A DNA stretch of 53,515 bases from Lachnospiraceae bacterium (GCA_022510685.1 JAFLTA010000006.1:1-53515), one strand, 5' to 3'; positions 26,418 through 34,194 are shown, numbered from the stretch's first letter. The notes: generated from the letters alone by a model not told the origin. Program-made: numbers and translations.

Positions 26418-26969
26418 ATGGACAATTTAGAAAAGGTAGAAAAAATCCGGGAAAAGTCCGGTGTCTCCTATGAGGAGGCAAAGGAAGCGTTAGAAGCCTG
26501 CAATTATGATTTGCTGGATGCAGTCATTCATCTGGAGCAGCAAGGCAAGGTGCCAAAACCGGATGTAGAAGTGTTTACAACGAAGAACGACTATGAAGAA
26601 CAATCCGGGGAATTTGAGAGAGCGCAGAAAAATTATCAGGACTCCTGTAAAAAAGGCAATACGATTGGAGATATGGTAAACAGTTTCTTTAAATTTTGTG
26701 GTGACCTTTTTCAAAAGAGCATGGATGTTATGTTTTGCGTGACGAATAAGCGTGGGGAAAGGGTCATGCGCATACCTGTTCTGGCGCTTATATTGGCATT
26801 TATACTGGCATTTTGGCTTGTTATTTTATTATTGTTAATCGGTCTGTTTACCGGATGTCGTTTTCAGTTTGAGAATGTAGAGGAGATTCGTGTAAATGTG
26901 AATGATGTGTGTAATAAGGCATCGGATACATGTGATAAGGTAAAGCAGTCTTTTTCTGAAAAGAATTAA
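26418..26969 (+). CDS. DUF4342/UBA-like N-terminal domain protein with membrane anchor
   Basis: The 183-residue protein has a three-helix UBA/CUE-like domain at its N-terminus (LEKVEKIREKSGVSYEEAKEALEACNYDLLDAV), as in DUF4342 and the EF-Ts N-terminus. A hydrophilic linker, a predicted amphipathic stretch, one strong membrane helix (about 115-145) and a short charged tail with Cys residues follow. ATG 26418 has AAAGGA about eight bases upstream; ATG 26412 is an alternative. It lies 37 bp before a response regulator and inside the 71-bp inverted repeats. DUF4342 genes often stand beside two-component genes, which suggests an accessory role. Confidence 0.8.
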   Translation: MDNLEKVEKIREKSGVSYEEAKEALEACNYDLLDAVIHLEQQGKVPKPDVEVFTTKNDYEEQSGEFERAQKNYQDSCKKGNTIGDMVNSFFKFCGDLFQKSMDVMFCVTNKRGERVMRIPVLALILAFILAFWLVILLLLIGLFTGCRFQFENVEEIRVNVNDVCNKASDTCDKVKQSFSEKN

Positions 26970-27006
26970 AATCATTATATTAGTATGACGAATATGGAGA
27001 AACAGA

Positions 27007-27702
27007 ATGGGAAATCGGATTTTACTTGTTGAGGATGAGGAGAAGATAGCCCGGTTCGTGGAACTGGAGTTATTGCATGAGGGGTATGAGGTAGTGAAAA
27101 AAAAGGACGGCAGAGCAGGTTTGACAGCGGCTCTTGAAGAAACTTTTGACTTGATTGTGTTGGATGTAATGCTGCCGTCGTTAAATGGACTGGAGATATT
27201 ACGACGTGTGCGTAAAGAGAGTAATGTACCAATCATTCTTCTGACGGCAAGAGACTCTGTAATGGATAAAGTAGCCGGATTGGATGCAGGGGCAGACGAT
27301 TATTTAACGAAACCCTTTGCTATCGAAGAACTATTGGCGAGGATCCGTGTTGCTTTGAAACGGCGCAGGATGAGTAACCAGGAGACACATACTCTGGTCG
27401 TTGGTGATGTGGAGCTGGACAGTGACCGTCATGAAGTGACTGTTCGTGGAGAGAATGTGGAGTTGACGAACCGGGAGTTTGAGCTTTTGTCCTGTCTTAT
27501 GGAAAATAAAGGGATTGTTATGGACCGGGAAAAACTCATCAATACGGTTTGCGGATACGATTATATCGGAGAGACCAATATCATTGATGTATATATCCGA
27601 TACCTGCGCACGAAAATTGATGACCGATATGGTATAAAATTGATTCATACGGTACGCGGTGTGGGTTATGTTATTAAGGATAATACGGATACATCGAAAT
27701 AA
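27007..27702 (+). CDS. OmpR/PhoB-family response regulator
   Basis: The 231-residue protein has a receiver domain (ILLVEDEEKIARFVE; phospho-acceptor Asp53 in LDVMLPSLNG; KPF lysine) and a winged-helix DNA-binding domain ending HTVRGVGYVIK. It is followed by the right arm of the inverted repeat, not directly by its kinase, which starts 330 bp on. Its expression would be separated from the kinase if the enclosed segment inverted. Confidence 0.93.
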   Translation: MGNRILLVEDEEKIARFVELELLHEGYEVVKKKDGRAGLTAALEETFDLIVLDVMLPSLNGLEILRRVRKESNVPIILLTARDSVMDKVAGLDAGADDYLTKPFAIEELLARIRVALKRRRMSNQETHTLVVGDVELDSDRHEVTVRGENVELTNREFELLSCLMENKGIVMDREKLINTVCGYDYIGETNIIDVYIRYLRTKIDDRYGIKLIHTVRGVGYVIKDNTDTSK

Positions 27703-27710
27703 ACTTTTAT

Positions 27711-27781
27711 TTAGCATAACGGTACCTATTTGAACCCTGCCTCAATCTTGAAATTTAACGATTTACTGTGTTAACGTCAAT
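27711..27781 (-). repeat. Right arm of the perfect 71-bp inverted repeat
   Basis: It is the exact reverse complement of 26162-26232 and begins 8 bp after the response-regulator stop codon. A 7-bp hairpin, GACGTAC (27783-27789) with GTACGTC (27795-27801), follows immediately. Confidence 0.95.
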
Positions 27782-27816
27782 CGACGTACGTCCAGTACGT
27801 CTCTATCCGTTTCCTT

Positions 27817-27983
27817 GTAAATCGCTAAATTTCAAGTTGAGGTCAAGGATTTCGGATTGTGATAGAGCAAAATAGCTAGGCGCTTGAAAGAGGCGATGCG
27901 GTGGCATCGTCGATTGAAAGCAACGACGCTATTTCTCTCTAGCCGGGGACTAAACAGGGTTCAGATAGGGACCGTTATGCTAA
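27817..27983 (+). repeat. Longer, structured relative of the 71-bp repeat
   Basis: The ends match the 71-bp repeat (27817-27842 and 27955-27983, same orientation as the left arm), with 112 bp of extra sequence between. The extra part can fold: AAATAGC (27870-27876) with GCTATTT (27928-27934), and CGATGC (27894-27899) with GCATCG (27904-27909). It ends 49 bp before the kinase gene. The short arms look like deletion derivatives of this form. Confidence 0.75.
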
Positions 27984-28032
27984 GACAGAGGGTGTGATGA
28001 GCTATTCGGTAAAGGGATAGAAGGTGATTGGT

Positions 28033-29280
28033 ATGCAGGGGAAAGAAACGCGGAGAATGTCTTCGATAGCCAGAAAAATCAATTCCGGCATATGGTTTCG
28101 GAGGATGTTCGATATGCTGTGGCTTAATATCGTATTGGTATTGCTTTTCCTGGGATGCTTTTTATGGCAGGCGGAAAATACAGTATCAAAGAAGGGAATT
28201 ATATCAGACAGAACATTTTGCCGTGAGGCACCCGGTTTAGAACATGATATAATTTATGTGCTGCGTACATATGATGGGATGCGATACGATAATTCTTTGC
28301 GGGAATATGCCAAGCCTCTTTTGCTTCCGGCTATTATTCTGCTTTCCGTAGAGGCGATTCAGTTATTTTTTGCCCTGGGACAGGTTCGCATGATTCGTAA
28401 GCGAATGAAGCCGTTGAATGATTTGGCGATTAAGGCGGAGCAGATGAGTCGAATCACCTATGAGCCGGAAAAGCTGAGAAATCTGGAAGAAGAAATTCTC
28501 CATGCGTCTCCCACGGAAGAGGATGTGCAGATTCATACTGGAGATAAAGAATTGGAGAGCATCGAAGTTGCGCTGAATAACTTACTGCGAAATATGAAGG
28601 AGAGCGAGCGCAGACAGGTGCGTTTTGTGTCGGATGCCTCCCACGAACTCCGTACACCCATCTCTGTCATCCAGGGGTATGTGAATATGTTGGACCGCTG
28701 GGGCAAAGAAGACGAAAGTGTATTGACAGAATCTATTGAAGCTCTCAAAAATGAATCCCAGCATATGAAAGAGTTAGTAGAGCAGTTACTGTTTCTTGCC
28801 CGTGGGGACAGTGGCAGAAATGCATTACAGCGGAAACGTTTTGATCTGACTGCTTTGGTGCAGGATGTTTGGGAAGAATCTATGATGATTGATGAGAAGC
28901 ACACTTATGTTTTTGCCGGAGAGGAGGCGGCATGGATGACGGGTGATGTGGCGATGATAAAGCAGTCCATGCGTGTTTTTGTCCAGAACGCTGCCAAGTA
29001 TTCGCAGGAGGGTGATACCATCCAGATATATGCCAGACGTGAAGACGATGCTGTGTGCTATGTGGTTCAGGATGAGGGAATTGGTATGGCAGACAGTGAA
29101 GTAGTGCATATTTTTGAGCGATTTTATCGTTCTGATGTAGCCAGAGGCAGCGAAACCGGAGGAGTGGGGCTGGGACTTTCCATTGCCAAGTGGATTGTTG
29201 ATGCCCATGATGGTAACATCGAAGTCTTAAGCAGACCGGATATCGGCACGCGGTTTACTGTGCGCTTTCCGGTACAATAG
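28033..29280 (+). CDS. Sensor histidine kinase
   Basis: The protein has about 415 residues: membrane helix (about 30-48), a short external segment, a second helix (about 95-115), a linker, a HisKA helix with His204 in SDASHELRTP, and an HATPase_c domain with N (QNAAKYS), G1 (DEGIGM) and G2 (GVGLGLSIAK) boxes. It should phosphorylate the response regulator at 27007-27702, its nearest partner, although 330 bp of repeat sequence separates them. AGAAGG precedes ATG 28033; a GTG at 28024 is possible. A terminator follows at 29296. Confidence 0.92.
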   Translation: MQGKETRRMSSIARKINSGIWFRRMFDMLWLNIVLVLLFLGCFLWQAENTVSKKGIISDRTFCREAPGLEHDIIYVLRTYDGMRYDNSLREYAKPLLLPAIILLSVEAIQLFFALGQVRMIRKRMKPLNDLAIKAEQMSRITYEPEKLRNLEEEILHASPTEEDVQIHTGDKELESIEVALNNLLRNMKESERRQVRFVSDASHELRTPISVIQGYVNMLDRWGKEDESVLTESIEALKNESQHMKELVEQLLFLARGDSGRNALQRKRFDLTALVQDVWEESMMIDEKHTYVFAGEEAAWMTGDVAMIKQSMRVFVQNAAKYSQEGDTIQIYARREDDAVCYVVQDEGIGMADSEVVHIFERFYRSDVARGSETGGVGLGLSIAKWIVDAHDGNIEVLSRPDIGTRFTVRFPVQ

Positions 29281-29295
29281 GTTTGATTTACAATA

Positions 29296-29317
29296 CCACT
29301 GTTTCAGTGGCTTTTTA
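29296..29317 (+). terminator. Terminator after the kinase gene
   Basis: CCACTG (29296-29301) pairs with CAGTGG (29305-29310) over a 3-nt loop, followed by CTTTTTAT. Confidence 0.7.
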
Positions 29318-29444
29318 TGTGGAGTTATGCTATCATTTTATTAGCAAATGACATTTGTAAAAAGCATGAAACAGTGTTTTTTTCTTTATAGTATCAGTTT
29401 GAAAGAGGGTACTTCAATTATAGATGATTTAGGGAGGTGTCAAT

Positions 29445-29762
29445 ATGTTGGGCTTTATTATTTGGTGTGTCGTAGGATGCATGTTTTTCGGCTTTGGTGT
29501 TGCGAGCTTTTACTCTAAAAGGGTCGTTGGATTTTGGGCAGGAGGTAAGATTCCCGCAGTGACGGATATGAAGGCATACAACCATGCAGTAGGAAAATTG
29601 TGGTGCGTATTCGGCATAATTTTTATTTTCATGGGTATACCGCTGCTTGACGGACAAAATTCACCGTTTGTATTGCTTTCAGTAGTCGGAGCTATGATTT
29701 GGACAATTGCCATGATGGTTATATACGAATTGGGAATCATGAGGAAATATCGCAAAGAGTGA
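29445..29762 (+). CDS. Small membrane protein, DUF3784-like
   Basis: The 105-residue protein has three membrane helices (about 2-22, 47-67, 74-94), with a conserved-looking NHAVGKLWCVFG block between the first two. AGGGAGGTG precedes ATG 29445. This layout resembles DUF3784/SdpI-like small proteins, but that assignment is tentative. It stands alone between the kinase and the HD-GYP gene. Confidence 0.62.
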   Translation: MLGFIIWCVVGCMFFGFGVASFYSKRVVGFWAGGKIPAVTDMKAYNHAVGKLWCVFGIIFIFMGIPLLDGQNSPFVLLSVVGAMIWTIAMMVIYELGIMRKYRKE

Positions 29763-29809
29763 TTGGAAAAAGTTCCAAAATACGTTATAATAAAGTAATA
29801 GTTTGATTT

Positions 29810-29880
29810 TTGACATCACAAAAGTTCTGCATGATATTACTACGGTGGTTAAATGTCGTAGTAATAGGGTGTTTGCAGAA
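29810..29880 (+). promoter_or_regulatory. Promoter and nested dyad with shared 15-nt motif before the HD-GYP gene
   Basis: TTGACA (29810-29815), 17-nt spacer, GATATT (29833-29838). CTACGGTGGTTAAAT (29840-29854) overlaps the expected transcription start and matches 3627-3641 exactly. Two dyads enclose it: ATTACTAC (29836-29843) with GTAGTAAT (29858-29865), and TTCTGCA (29825-29831) with TGCAGAA (29874-29880). Because the outer left arm lies upstream of the start, this is more likely a DNA operator than an RNA leader. Confidence 0.6.
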
Positions 29881-29909
29881 TGATACATCATACGAAGGAG
29901 GTGAGCGCA

Positions 29910-31013
29910 TTGTTTAAGAGGTATTTCGTCAGAACCCGTTCTCTGCAGGAGGGGATGCGGATTGACCAGGCTATTGTGGACCGCATGGACCGGACGCTGA
30001 TCGCAAAGCGTACTATTCTTGATGCATACCTGATCGAATCCCTACAGAAATTGGGTATTAATGGCGTATATGTCAGTGAAGGAGAGGACGATCCGGAGCC
30101 GGAGAAACCTGACGAGCCTACTTGTGCGCTTGCCCGCAATAATATTTCTAAGCTGCGTACCGATGATCCGTCTAAAGTGAAATTGTCTGAGAGTGTTAAG
30201 AAGCGTGTATCAGAGGGAATTCAATATTTGTATAACAATTCCGATTCGGAACAGTTTGCTAACACTACCACCAGTATTACTAACGATTTGATGAAAGCAA
30301 TCAATGACAATTCTGCCATTGCCGTAGATATTAATACTCTAAAGACTAGTGATGAATATACATTTAAGCACAGTGTAGATGTGGCGACTATGTCAATGAT
30401 CATCGCAAAGAAACAGGGAATGAATAAAGATGATATCTACAATATTGGTATAGCGGGGCTGCTGCATGATATGGGCAAGTCCAAAATTCCATTGGAGATT
30501 CTGAATAAACCCGGCAAGCTTGATGATGAAGAGTTTGCCGTTATGAAACAACATCCGGTGTTTGGATATGAGATTCTCAAAGAAAAAGATGATTTTTCAC
30601 CCGCCATTTCATTAGCGGTTCTTCAGCATCATGAGAAAATGAACGGACGGGGCTATCCGATGGGGGTAAAGGAAGACAAGATTGTTCATTATGCGAAAAT
30701 TCTGGCGGTGGCAGATGTTTATGATGCATTAGTGACAGAGCGTCCGTATAAAAAGGCATTTTCCCAGCGTACTGCGGTGGAAATGATTATGTCCATGACG
30801 GAAGAAATGGATATTACTGCCATGAAAAGCTTTCTTGCCAGTGTTATTTTGTATCCGGTGGACTCTACCGTAGAGTTGAGTAACGGTGAGAGGGCAAGAG
30901 TAGTGAAAAACAATGAAGCCTCGGTTCTCCGACCTACAGTGGTGGGGTTGGACTCAGGTACTGTGTTTGAACTGGCAGACGATCTTAACTGTGCGAATAT
31001 TATTATATTATAA
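29910..31013 (+). CDS. HD-GYP domain protein (probable cyclic-di-GMP phosphodiesterase)
   Basis: The 367-residue protein has an N-terminal region of about 130 residues and an HD-GYP domain with HD at residues 186-187 (GLLHDMGKSKIP), the HHEKMNGRGYP block (GYP about 248-250) and DVYDAL. All family metal and catalytic motifs are present. It should hydrolyse cyclic di-GMP. The TTG at 29910 is chosen because AAGGAGGTGA ends five bases upstream; the ATG at 29880 lies inside the upstream dyad. The terminator downstream is interrupted by a repeat copy. Confidence 0.9.
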   Translation: MFKRYFVRTRSLQEGMRIDQAIVDRMDRTLIAKRTILDAYLIESLQKLGINGVYVSEGEDDPEPEKPDEPTCALARNNISKLRTDDPSKVKLSESVKKRVSEGIQYLYNNSDSEQFANTTTSITNDLMKAINDNSAIAVDINTLKTSDEYTFKHSVDVATMSMIIAKKQGMNKDDIYNIGIAGLLHDMGKSKIPLEILNKPGKLDDEEFAVMKQHPVFGYEILKEKDDFSPAISLAVLQHHEKMNGRGYPMGVKEDKIVHYAKILAVADVYDALVTERPYKKAFSQRTAVEMIMSMTEEMDITAMKSFLASVILYPVDSTVELSNGERARVVKNNEASVLRPTVVGLDSGTVFELADDLNCANIIIL

Positions 31014-31017
31014 AACT

Positions 31018-31105
31018 AAGAGTTTCGCTCTAGCCGGGGACTAAACAGGGTTCAGATAGGGATCGTTATGCTAAAAAAAGAGTTTCGCAAGCGAAACTCT
31101 TTTTA
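31018..31105 (+). terminator. Terminator of the HD-GYP gene with an inserted repeat copy
   Basis: AAAGAGTTTCGC (31077-31088) pairs with GCGAAACTCTTT (31091-31102), then TT. A second copy of AAGAGTTTCGC at 31018-31028 flanks 49 bp (31029-31077) of the 26-28 kb repeat family, so the repeat seems to have entered the hairpin arm with an 11-bp duplication. Confidence 0.7.
31029..31077 (+). repeat. Short copy of the 26-28 kb repeat family
   Basis: It matches 27937-27983 (47 of 47 aligned bases but one) in the same orientation. It is flanked by an 11-bp direct repeat, as expected for a small non-autonomous insertion. Confidence 0.75.
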
Positions 31106-31143
31106 ATTAATAGAAACTTCTCGTTACTTAATAAATGCAAAAC

Positions 31144-31521
31144 TTAATTTGTGCATAAGGAATTCCACTGGCAATCAGGACAAATCTCTTTTCTTTGGTT
31201 GCATTGTAATATATTTTTCTGTACCAATTCGTTGAAATCGTGGTAATGCAGTATCTCTCCGTCAGATATATGGCATCTTTGCAATACCTGTCGATCGTAT
31301 TCCACAACCTTTTCTTCTGTCGTGCATATTCCATCTATATTATTAGGGCATTTCTCACAAATGGCATCTGTCTGTGCGGTAATACAGATCAGAGGATTTT
31401 CTTCCAGTATTATCTTTATGTTTGCCATGTTTTTTGTAAAGGCATCGTTATAGCCTTTTCCCCTAAAATAGCCGAGACATAATCCGTGGTGTGGTCTTAT
31501 TTTATAGGTATACTCTTTCAT
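31144..31521 (-). CDS. DUF1284 domain protein, possible iron-sulphur protein
   Basis: The 125-residue protein matches DUF1284: it starts KIRPHHGLCLGYFRGKGY and has several conserved cysteines (ICEKCPNN, CTTEEK and a C-terminal ICPDCQWNSLC). This suggests metal or iron-sulphur binding. It follows bioY by 4 bp, so it is in the biotin-transport operon and under the same operator. A role in biotin metabolism is possible but not shown. Confidence 0.85.
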   Translation of the reverse strand: MKEYTYKIRPHHGLCLGYFRGKGYNDAFTKNMANIKIILEENPLICITAQTDAICEKCPNNIDGICTTEEKVVEYDRQVLQRCHISDGEILHYHDFNELVQKNILQCNQRKEICPDCQWNSLCTN

Positions 31522-31525
31522 AGAC

Positions 31526-32083
31526 TTAGCCTTGTTCTGTTTTTAAAACCATACTTGTAGAGAACCTTTTGCATAGCACTATTGCCAATGCAATTTTTAT
31601 TAAATCCGGAATGATATACGGGAATACACACCATCCCAAAGCAGTCCATATTCCGATTGCACCGGTGGTTTTTGCATACACTAACATGAACCAGACGGTT
31701 CCGAATGCATAAAGTATCAATAGTCCGATAACCATAGATATCCCTAATACCCATGTTTTTTTACCCAGCAGATGTTCCATTGCCCACATAAACAGTGCAG
31801 AGAAAAGAAATCCTACAATATATCCTCCTGTAGTGCCTAAAATGATTCCGGGACCTCCGGTAAAGCCTGCAAAAACCGGAACACCTACAAATCCTAGCAA
31901 TATGTACACAAGGATAGAGAGGGTGCCCCGTCTGCCTCCTAAAAGTGCTACAGTGAAAAATACGCCAAAGGTTTGAAGGGTAAAAGGTATGGATGTCGGG
32001 ATGGAAATCCATGAGCAGACTGCCATGATAACGGCAAACATAGCAATGTACGCCATATCCAATGTTTTACTTTTTTTTGTCAT
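31526..32083 (-). CDS. bioY: BioY, substrate-binding subunit of an ECF biotin transporter
   Basis: The 185-residue integral membrane protein has about six helices. It carries the BioY motifs ISIPTSIPFTLQTFGVFF (residues 27-44) and the GVPVFAGFTGGPGIILGTTGGYI block. It binds biotin and normally works with the shared EcfA1A2T module, which is not in this window. A BirA operator lies upstream (32229-32263), so it should be repressed when biotin is plentiful. AGAGGTAAA precedes ATG 32083. Confidence 0.93.
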   Translation of the reverse strand: MTKKSKTLDMAYIAMFAVIMAVCSWISIPTSIPFTLQTFGVFFTVALLGGRRGTLSILVYILLGFVGVPVFAGFTGGPGIILGTTGGYIVGFLFSALFMWAMEHLLGKKTWVLGISMVIGLLILYAFGTVWFMLVYAKTTGAIGIWTALGWCVFPYIIPDLIKIALAIVLCKRFSTSMVLKTEQG

Positions 32084-32228
32084 CAGTGTTTACCTCTTTT
32101 CTTTTATTAAATTTAAGTATGCTTGCAACATCAGTATCTATGTTTAGTTGGTGCAAAGCATTCTTTTCATGCATGAACAATATATTGATAATACTGCCAG
32201 CGAAGTATATTATAACAAGTCTACGCAG

Positions 32229-32263
32229 AAATGTAAACCATATTTTTGAAAGGGTTGACAATT
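32229..32263 (-). promoter_or_regulatory. BirA operator upstream of bioY
   Basis: Read on the minus strand, the site has left arm AATTGTCAACC and right arm GGTTTACATTT, separated by 13 nt. This matches the known Firmicute BirA box (AATTGTTAACC - spacer - GGTTAACAATT) with few changes. It lies about 150 bp upstream of bioY. Confidence 0.75.
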
Positions 32264-32321
32264 GTGATGATTTATATTTTTGACATGTTAGTTTTACAGA
32301 GTGTTCCCATAAATGTTCCTA

Positions 32322-32350
32322 TAAAAAGAGGTCGGATTATATTGCCGACC
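32322..32350 (-). terminator. Terminator of the PepSY lipoprotein gene
   Basis: On the minus strand GGTCGG pairs with CCGACC (32345-32350 with 32330-32335) over a 9-nt loop, followed by TCTTTTTAT. Confidence 0.75.
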
Positions 32351-32400
32351 CCTAACATGGTATTGTACTCCATACTTCCTATTCAATTTGCTTCGTGTCA

Positions 32401-32907
32401 TTAATCAATATCTTTGCTGATAATTGTTCCGTCTGTTGCGTCAATTTCATATTCGTATTCCTTTTTGCCCACATAAAATTCAACTTCGTATTCCAGACGA
32501 TTATCGTCACGCTCTTTGCGGACGCTCATGCGTTTTACATCAGCTTCTTTTACTCTTGCATCTTTTAAGGCGATTTTTTTTGCGTCTTCCTCAGAGATGG
32601 CAGTATCATAGTCCTCTCCGGTTACAGTATTTTCGTCGGAAGTGGTATTCGTCTTCCCGGAGAGAGCATTATTTTTTGTTGAGGAGTCATCAACCGCATT
32701 CGTCCGTGCCTGGTCACTGGTAGATGTGTCTGCGTCGACTTTTTTCGTTTCATCGGTACTTGGCTTTTCTGTGATCTTGCCGGAATCATCAGAAGAAGGG
32801 GACTCAGCAGATGTGGCATCACCCGATGAAGTTGCATCTCCGCAGCCTGTCAGAAAAGCAGAACATAAAATGGTTGCACCTAAAAGGATAGCTAGTTTTC
32901 TTTTCAT
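32401..32907 (-). CDS. Lipoprotein with C-terminal PepSY domain
   Basis: The 168-residue protein has a signal peptide ending in the lipobox LTGC, a low-complexity Ser/Asp/Thr/Asn-rich region (about residues 22-92), and a PepSY domain at the C-terminus (ISEEDAKKIALKDARVKEAD ... YEYEIDATDGTIISKD). PepSY domains may inhibit or guide extracytoplasmic proteases. ATG 32907 has GGAGG five bases upstream; the frame continues upstream for 48 codons without a better site. Confidence 0.85.
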   Translation of the reverse strand: MKRKLAILLGATILCSAFLTGCGDATSSGDATSAESPSSDDSGKITEKPSTDETKKVDADTSTSDQARTNAVDDSSTKNNALSGKTNTTSDENTVTGEDYDTAISEEDAKKIALKDARVKEADVKRMSVRKERDDNRLEYEVEFYVGKKEYEYEIDATDGTIISKDID

Positions 32908-33087
32908 AATAACCTCCGATTTGTTTATAATGCATATTGAATCAAATAATTTGAATCTGTTATTAGTTACTTGTAGCATTTCATAGTATGCCGCAATACA
33001 CCTGTTTTTACTCATTAAATTTAGAAGCGGGAAGCAAACATTTTCATTCAAGATGTTGATATTGGTGGATATTCGTGGAAAAAATGC
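32908..33087. other. Divergent intergenic region, promoter of the PepSY gene expected
   Basis: A+T-rich sequence between the divergent PepSY and rplM transcripts. It should hold the PepSY promoter; no repeat or ORF could be supported. Confidence 0.4.
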
Positions 33088-33116
33088 TTGACTTTTCCAT
33101 TTTTTCGTAATATAAT
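33088..33116 (+). promoter_or_regulatory. Sigma-A promoter of rplM-rpsI
   Basis: TTGACT (33088-33093), 17-nt spacer, TATAAT (33111-33116), followed by a 140-nt leader. Confidence 0.9.
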
Positions 33117-33120
33117 TGGT

Positions 33121-33235
33121 CAGTGTGGCGTGTGCCAGGTGACCATAGCCCCGGAAACCGGCAGAACAACGCTTCTACAGTCAACAAGGCGGTTCGGACA
33201 TTCCGCGGTTGTTGCAGACGAAAAGAGATTATGAT
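33121..33235 (+). ncRNA. Probable L13 leader of rplM-rpsI
   Basis: The transcript leader is rich in G and C compared with its surroundings and can form stems, for example CAACAA with TTGTTG around the GGCGG/CCGC pair (33181-33220). Ribosomal leaders of the L13 class occur at this place in Firmicutes and are thought to bind L13 for feedback control. I cannot match it to the consensus here. Confidence 0.55.
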
Positions 33236-33261
33236 AGTGAATTTAGTTAGGAGGTACTGGG

Positions 33262-33705
33262 ATGAAAAGTTATATGGCAAGCCCATCCACGGTTGAAAGA
33301 AAATGGTATGTAGTTGACGCTACAGGACATACATTAGGACGCCTCGCATCTGAGGTTGCAAATGTATTGAGAGGCAAAAATAAGCCGATTTATACACCAC
33401 ACATTGATACAGGTGATTATGTTATCATTGTTAATGCAGAAAAGATTAAAGTGACAGGTAAGAAATTAGAGCAGAAGATTTACTATAACCACTCAGATTA
33501 TGTTGGTGGTATGAAAGAGACTACTCTGAAAGATATGTTAGCTAAGAAGCCTGAATATGTAATTACTCATGCAGTGAAGGGTATGCTTCCAAAGGGACCT
33601 TTGGGACGCCAGATGCTGAAAAAACTTCATGTATACGCAGGACCGGAGCATGAGCAGGCAGCACAGAAACCGGAAGCATTAGAAATCGTAGAGAGAGCTA
33701 ACTAA
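33262..33705 (+). CDS. rplM: 50S ribosomal protein L13
   Basis: The 147-residue protein starts [20 protein letters not shown] and has the L13 signature [13 protein letters not shown]-like region ([39 protein letters not shown], described here by its positions 87-125). It has the usual length. It binds 23S rRNA early in large-subunit assembly. TTAGGAGG precedes ATG 33262. It is co-transcribed with rpsI, 17 bp downstream. Confidence 0.97.
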   Translation: MKSYMASPSTVERKWYVVDATGHTLGRLASEVANVLRGKNKPIYTPHIDTGDYVIIVNAEKIKVTGKKLEQKIYYNHSDYVGGMKETTLKDMLAKKPEYVITHAVKGMLPKGPLGRQMLKKLHVYAGPEHEQAAQKPEALEIVERAN

Positions 33706-33722
33706 GAGAGGAGGAAATCATC

Positions 33723-34115
33723 GTGGCAAATACAAAGTTTTATGGAACAGGTAGAAGAAAAAGCAGTATTGCTAGAGTATATTTAGTACCGGGTACCGGT
33801 AAGGTTACGATTAATAAGAGAGACATGGACGAGTATTTTGGTCTGGAAACTCTGAAGATTATCGTTCGTCAGCCGTTGGAGGCTACTGGTACAACAGATA
33901 AGTACGACGTAAAAGTTACTGTTCGTGGTGGTGGATTTACCGGTCAGGCTGGTGCAATTCGTCATGGTATTGCAAGAGCTCTTCTGACGGTGGATGCAGA
34001 TTTCCGTCCTACATTGAAGAAGGCCGGTTACTTGACTCGTGACCCACGTATGAAAGAGCGTAAGAAATACGGTCTTAAGAAAGCCCGTAGAGCTCCGCAG
34101 TTCTCAAAGAGATAA
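33723..34115 (+). CDS. rpsI: 30S ribosomal protein S9
   Basis: The 130-residue protein has the S9 features [13 protein letters not shown] near the start, [19 protein letters not shown] in the middle, and the C-terminal [16 protein letters not shown] tail, which reaches the P-site tRNA. The start is a GTG-linked ATG-equivalent at 33723 with GAGAGGAGG upstream. A terminator follows at 34141. Confidence 0.97.
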   Translation: MANTKFYGTGRRKSSIARVYLVPGTGKVTINKRDMDEYFGLETLKIIVRQPLEATGTTDKYDVKVTVRGGGFTGQAGAIRHGIARALLTVDADFRPTLKKAGYLTRDPRMKERKKYGLKKARRAPQFSKR

Positions 34116-34140
34116 GCAAGTTATATTTTTACTGTATCAA

Positions 34141-34173
34141 AAACCCACAAATGTTATATTTGTGGGTTTTTTT
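34141..34173 (+). terminator. Terminator after rpsI
   Basis: AAACCCACAAAT (34141-34152) pairs with ATTTGTGGGTTT (34158-34169) over a 5-nt loop, followed by a T run. Confidence 0.9.
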
Positions 34174-34194
34174 AGAAATAGACATGGTGATAAT

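Noticed and set aside
26162-27781. Insertion sequence with 71-bp terminal inverted repeats
   Set aside because: No transposase lies between the arms and no target duplication was seen; the enclosed genes are regulatory.
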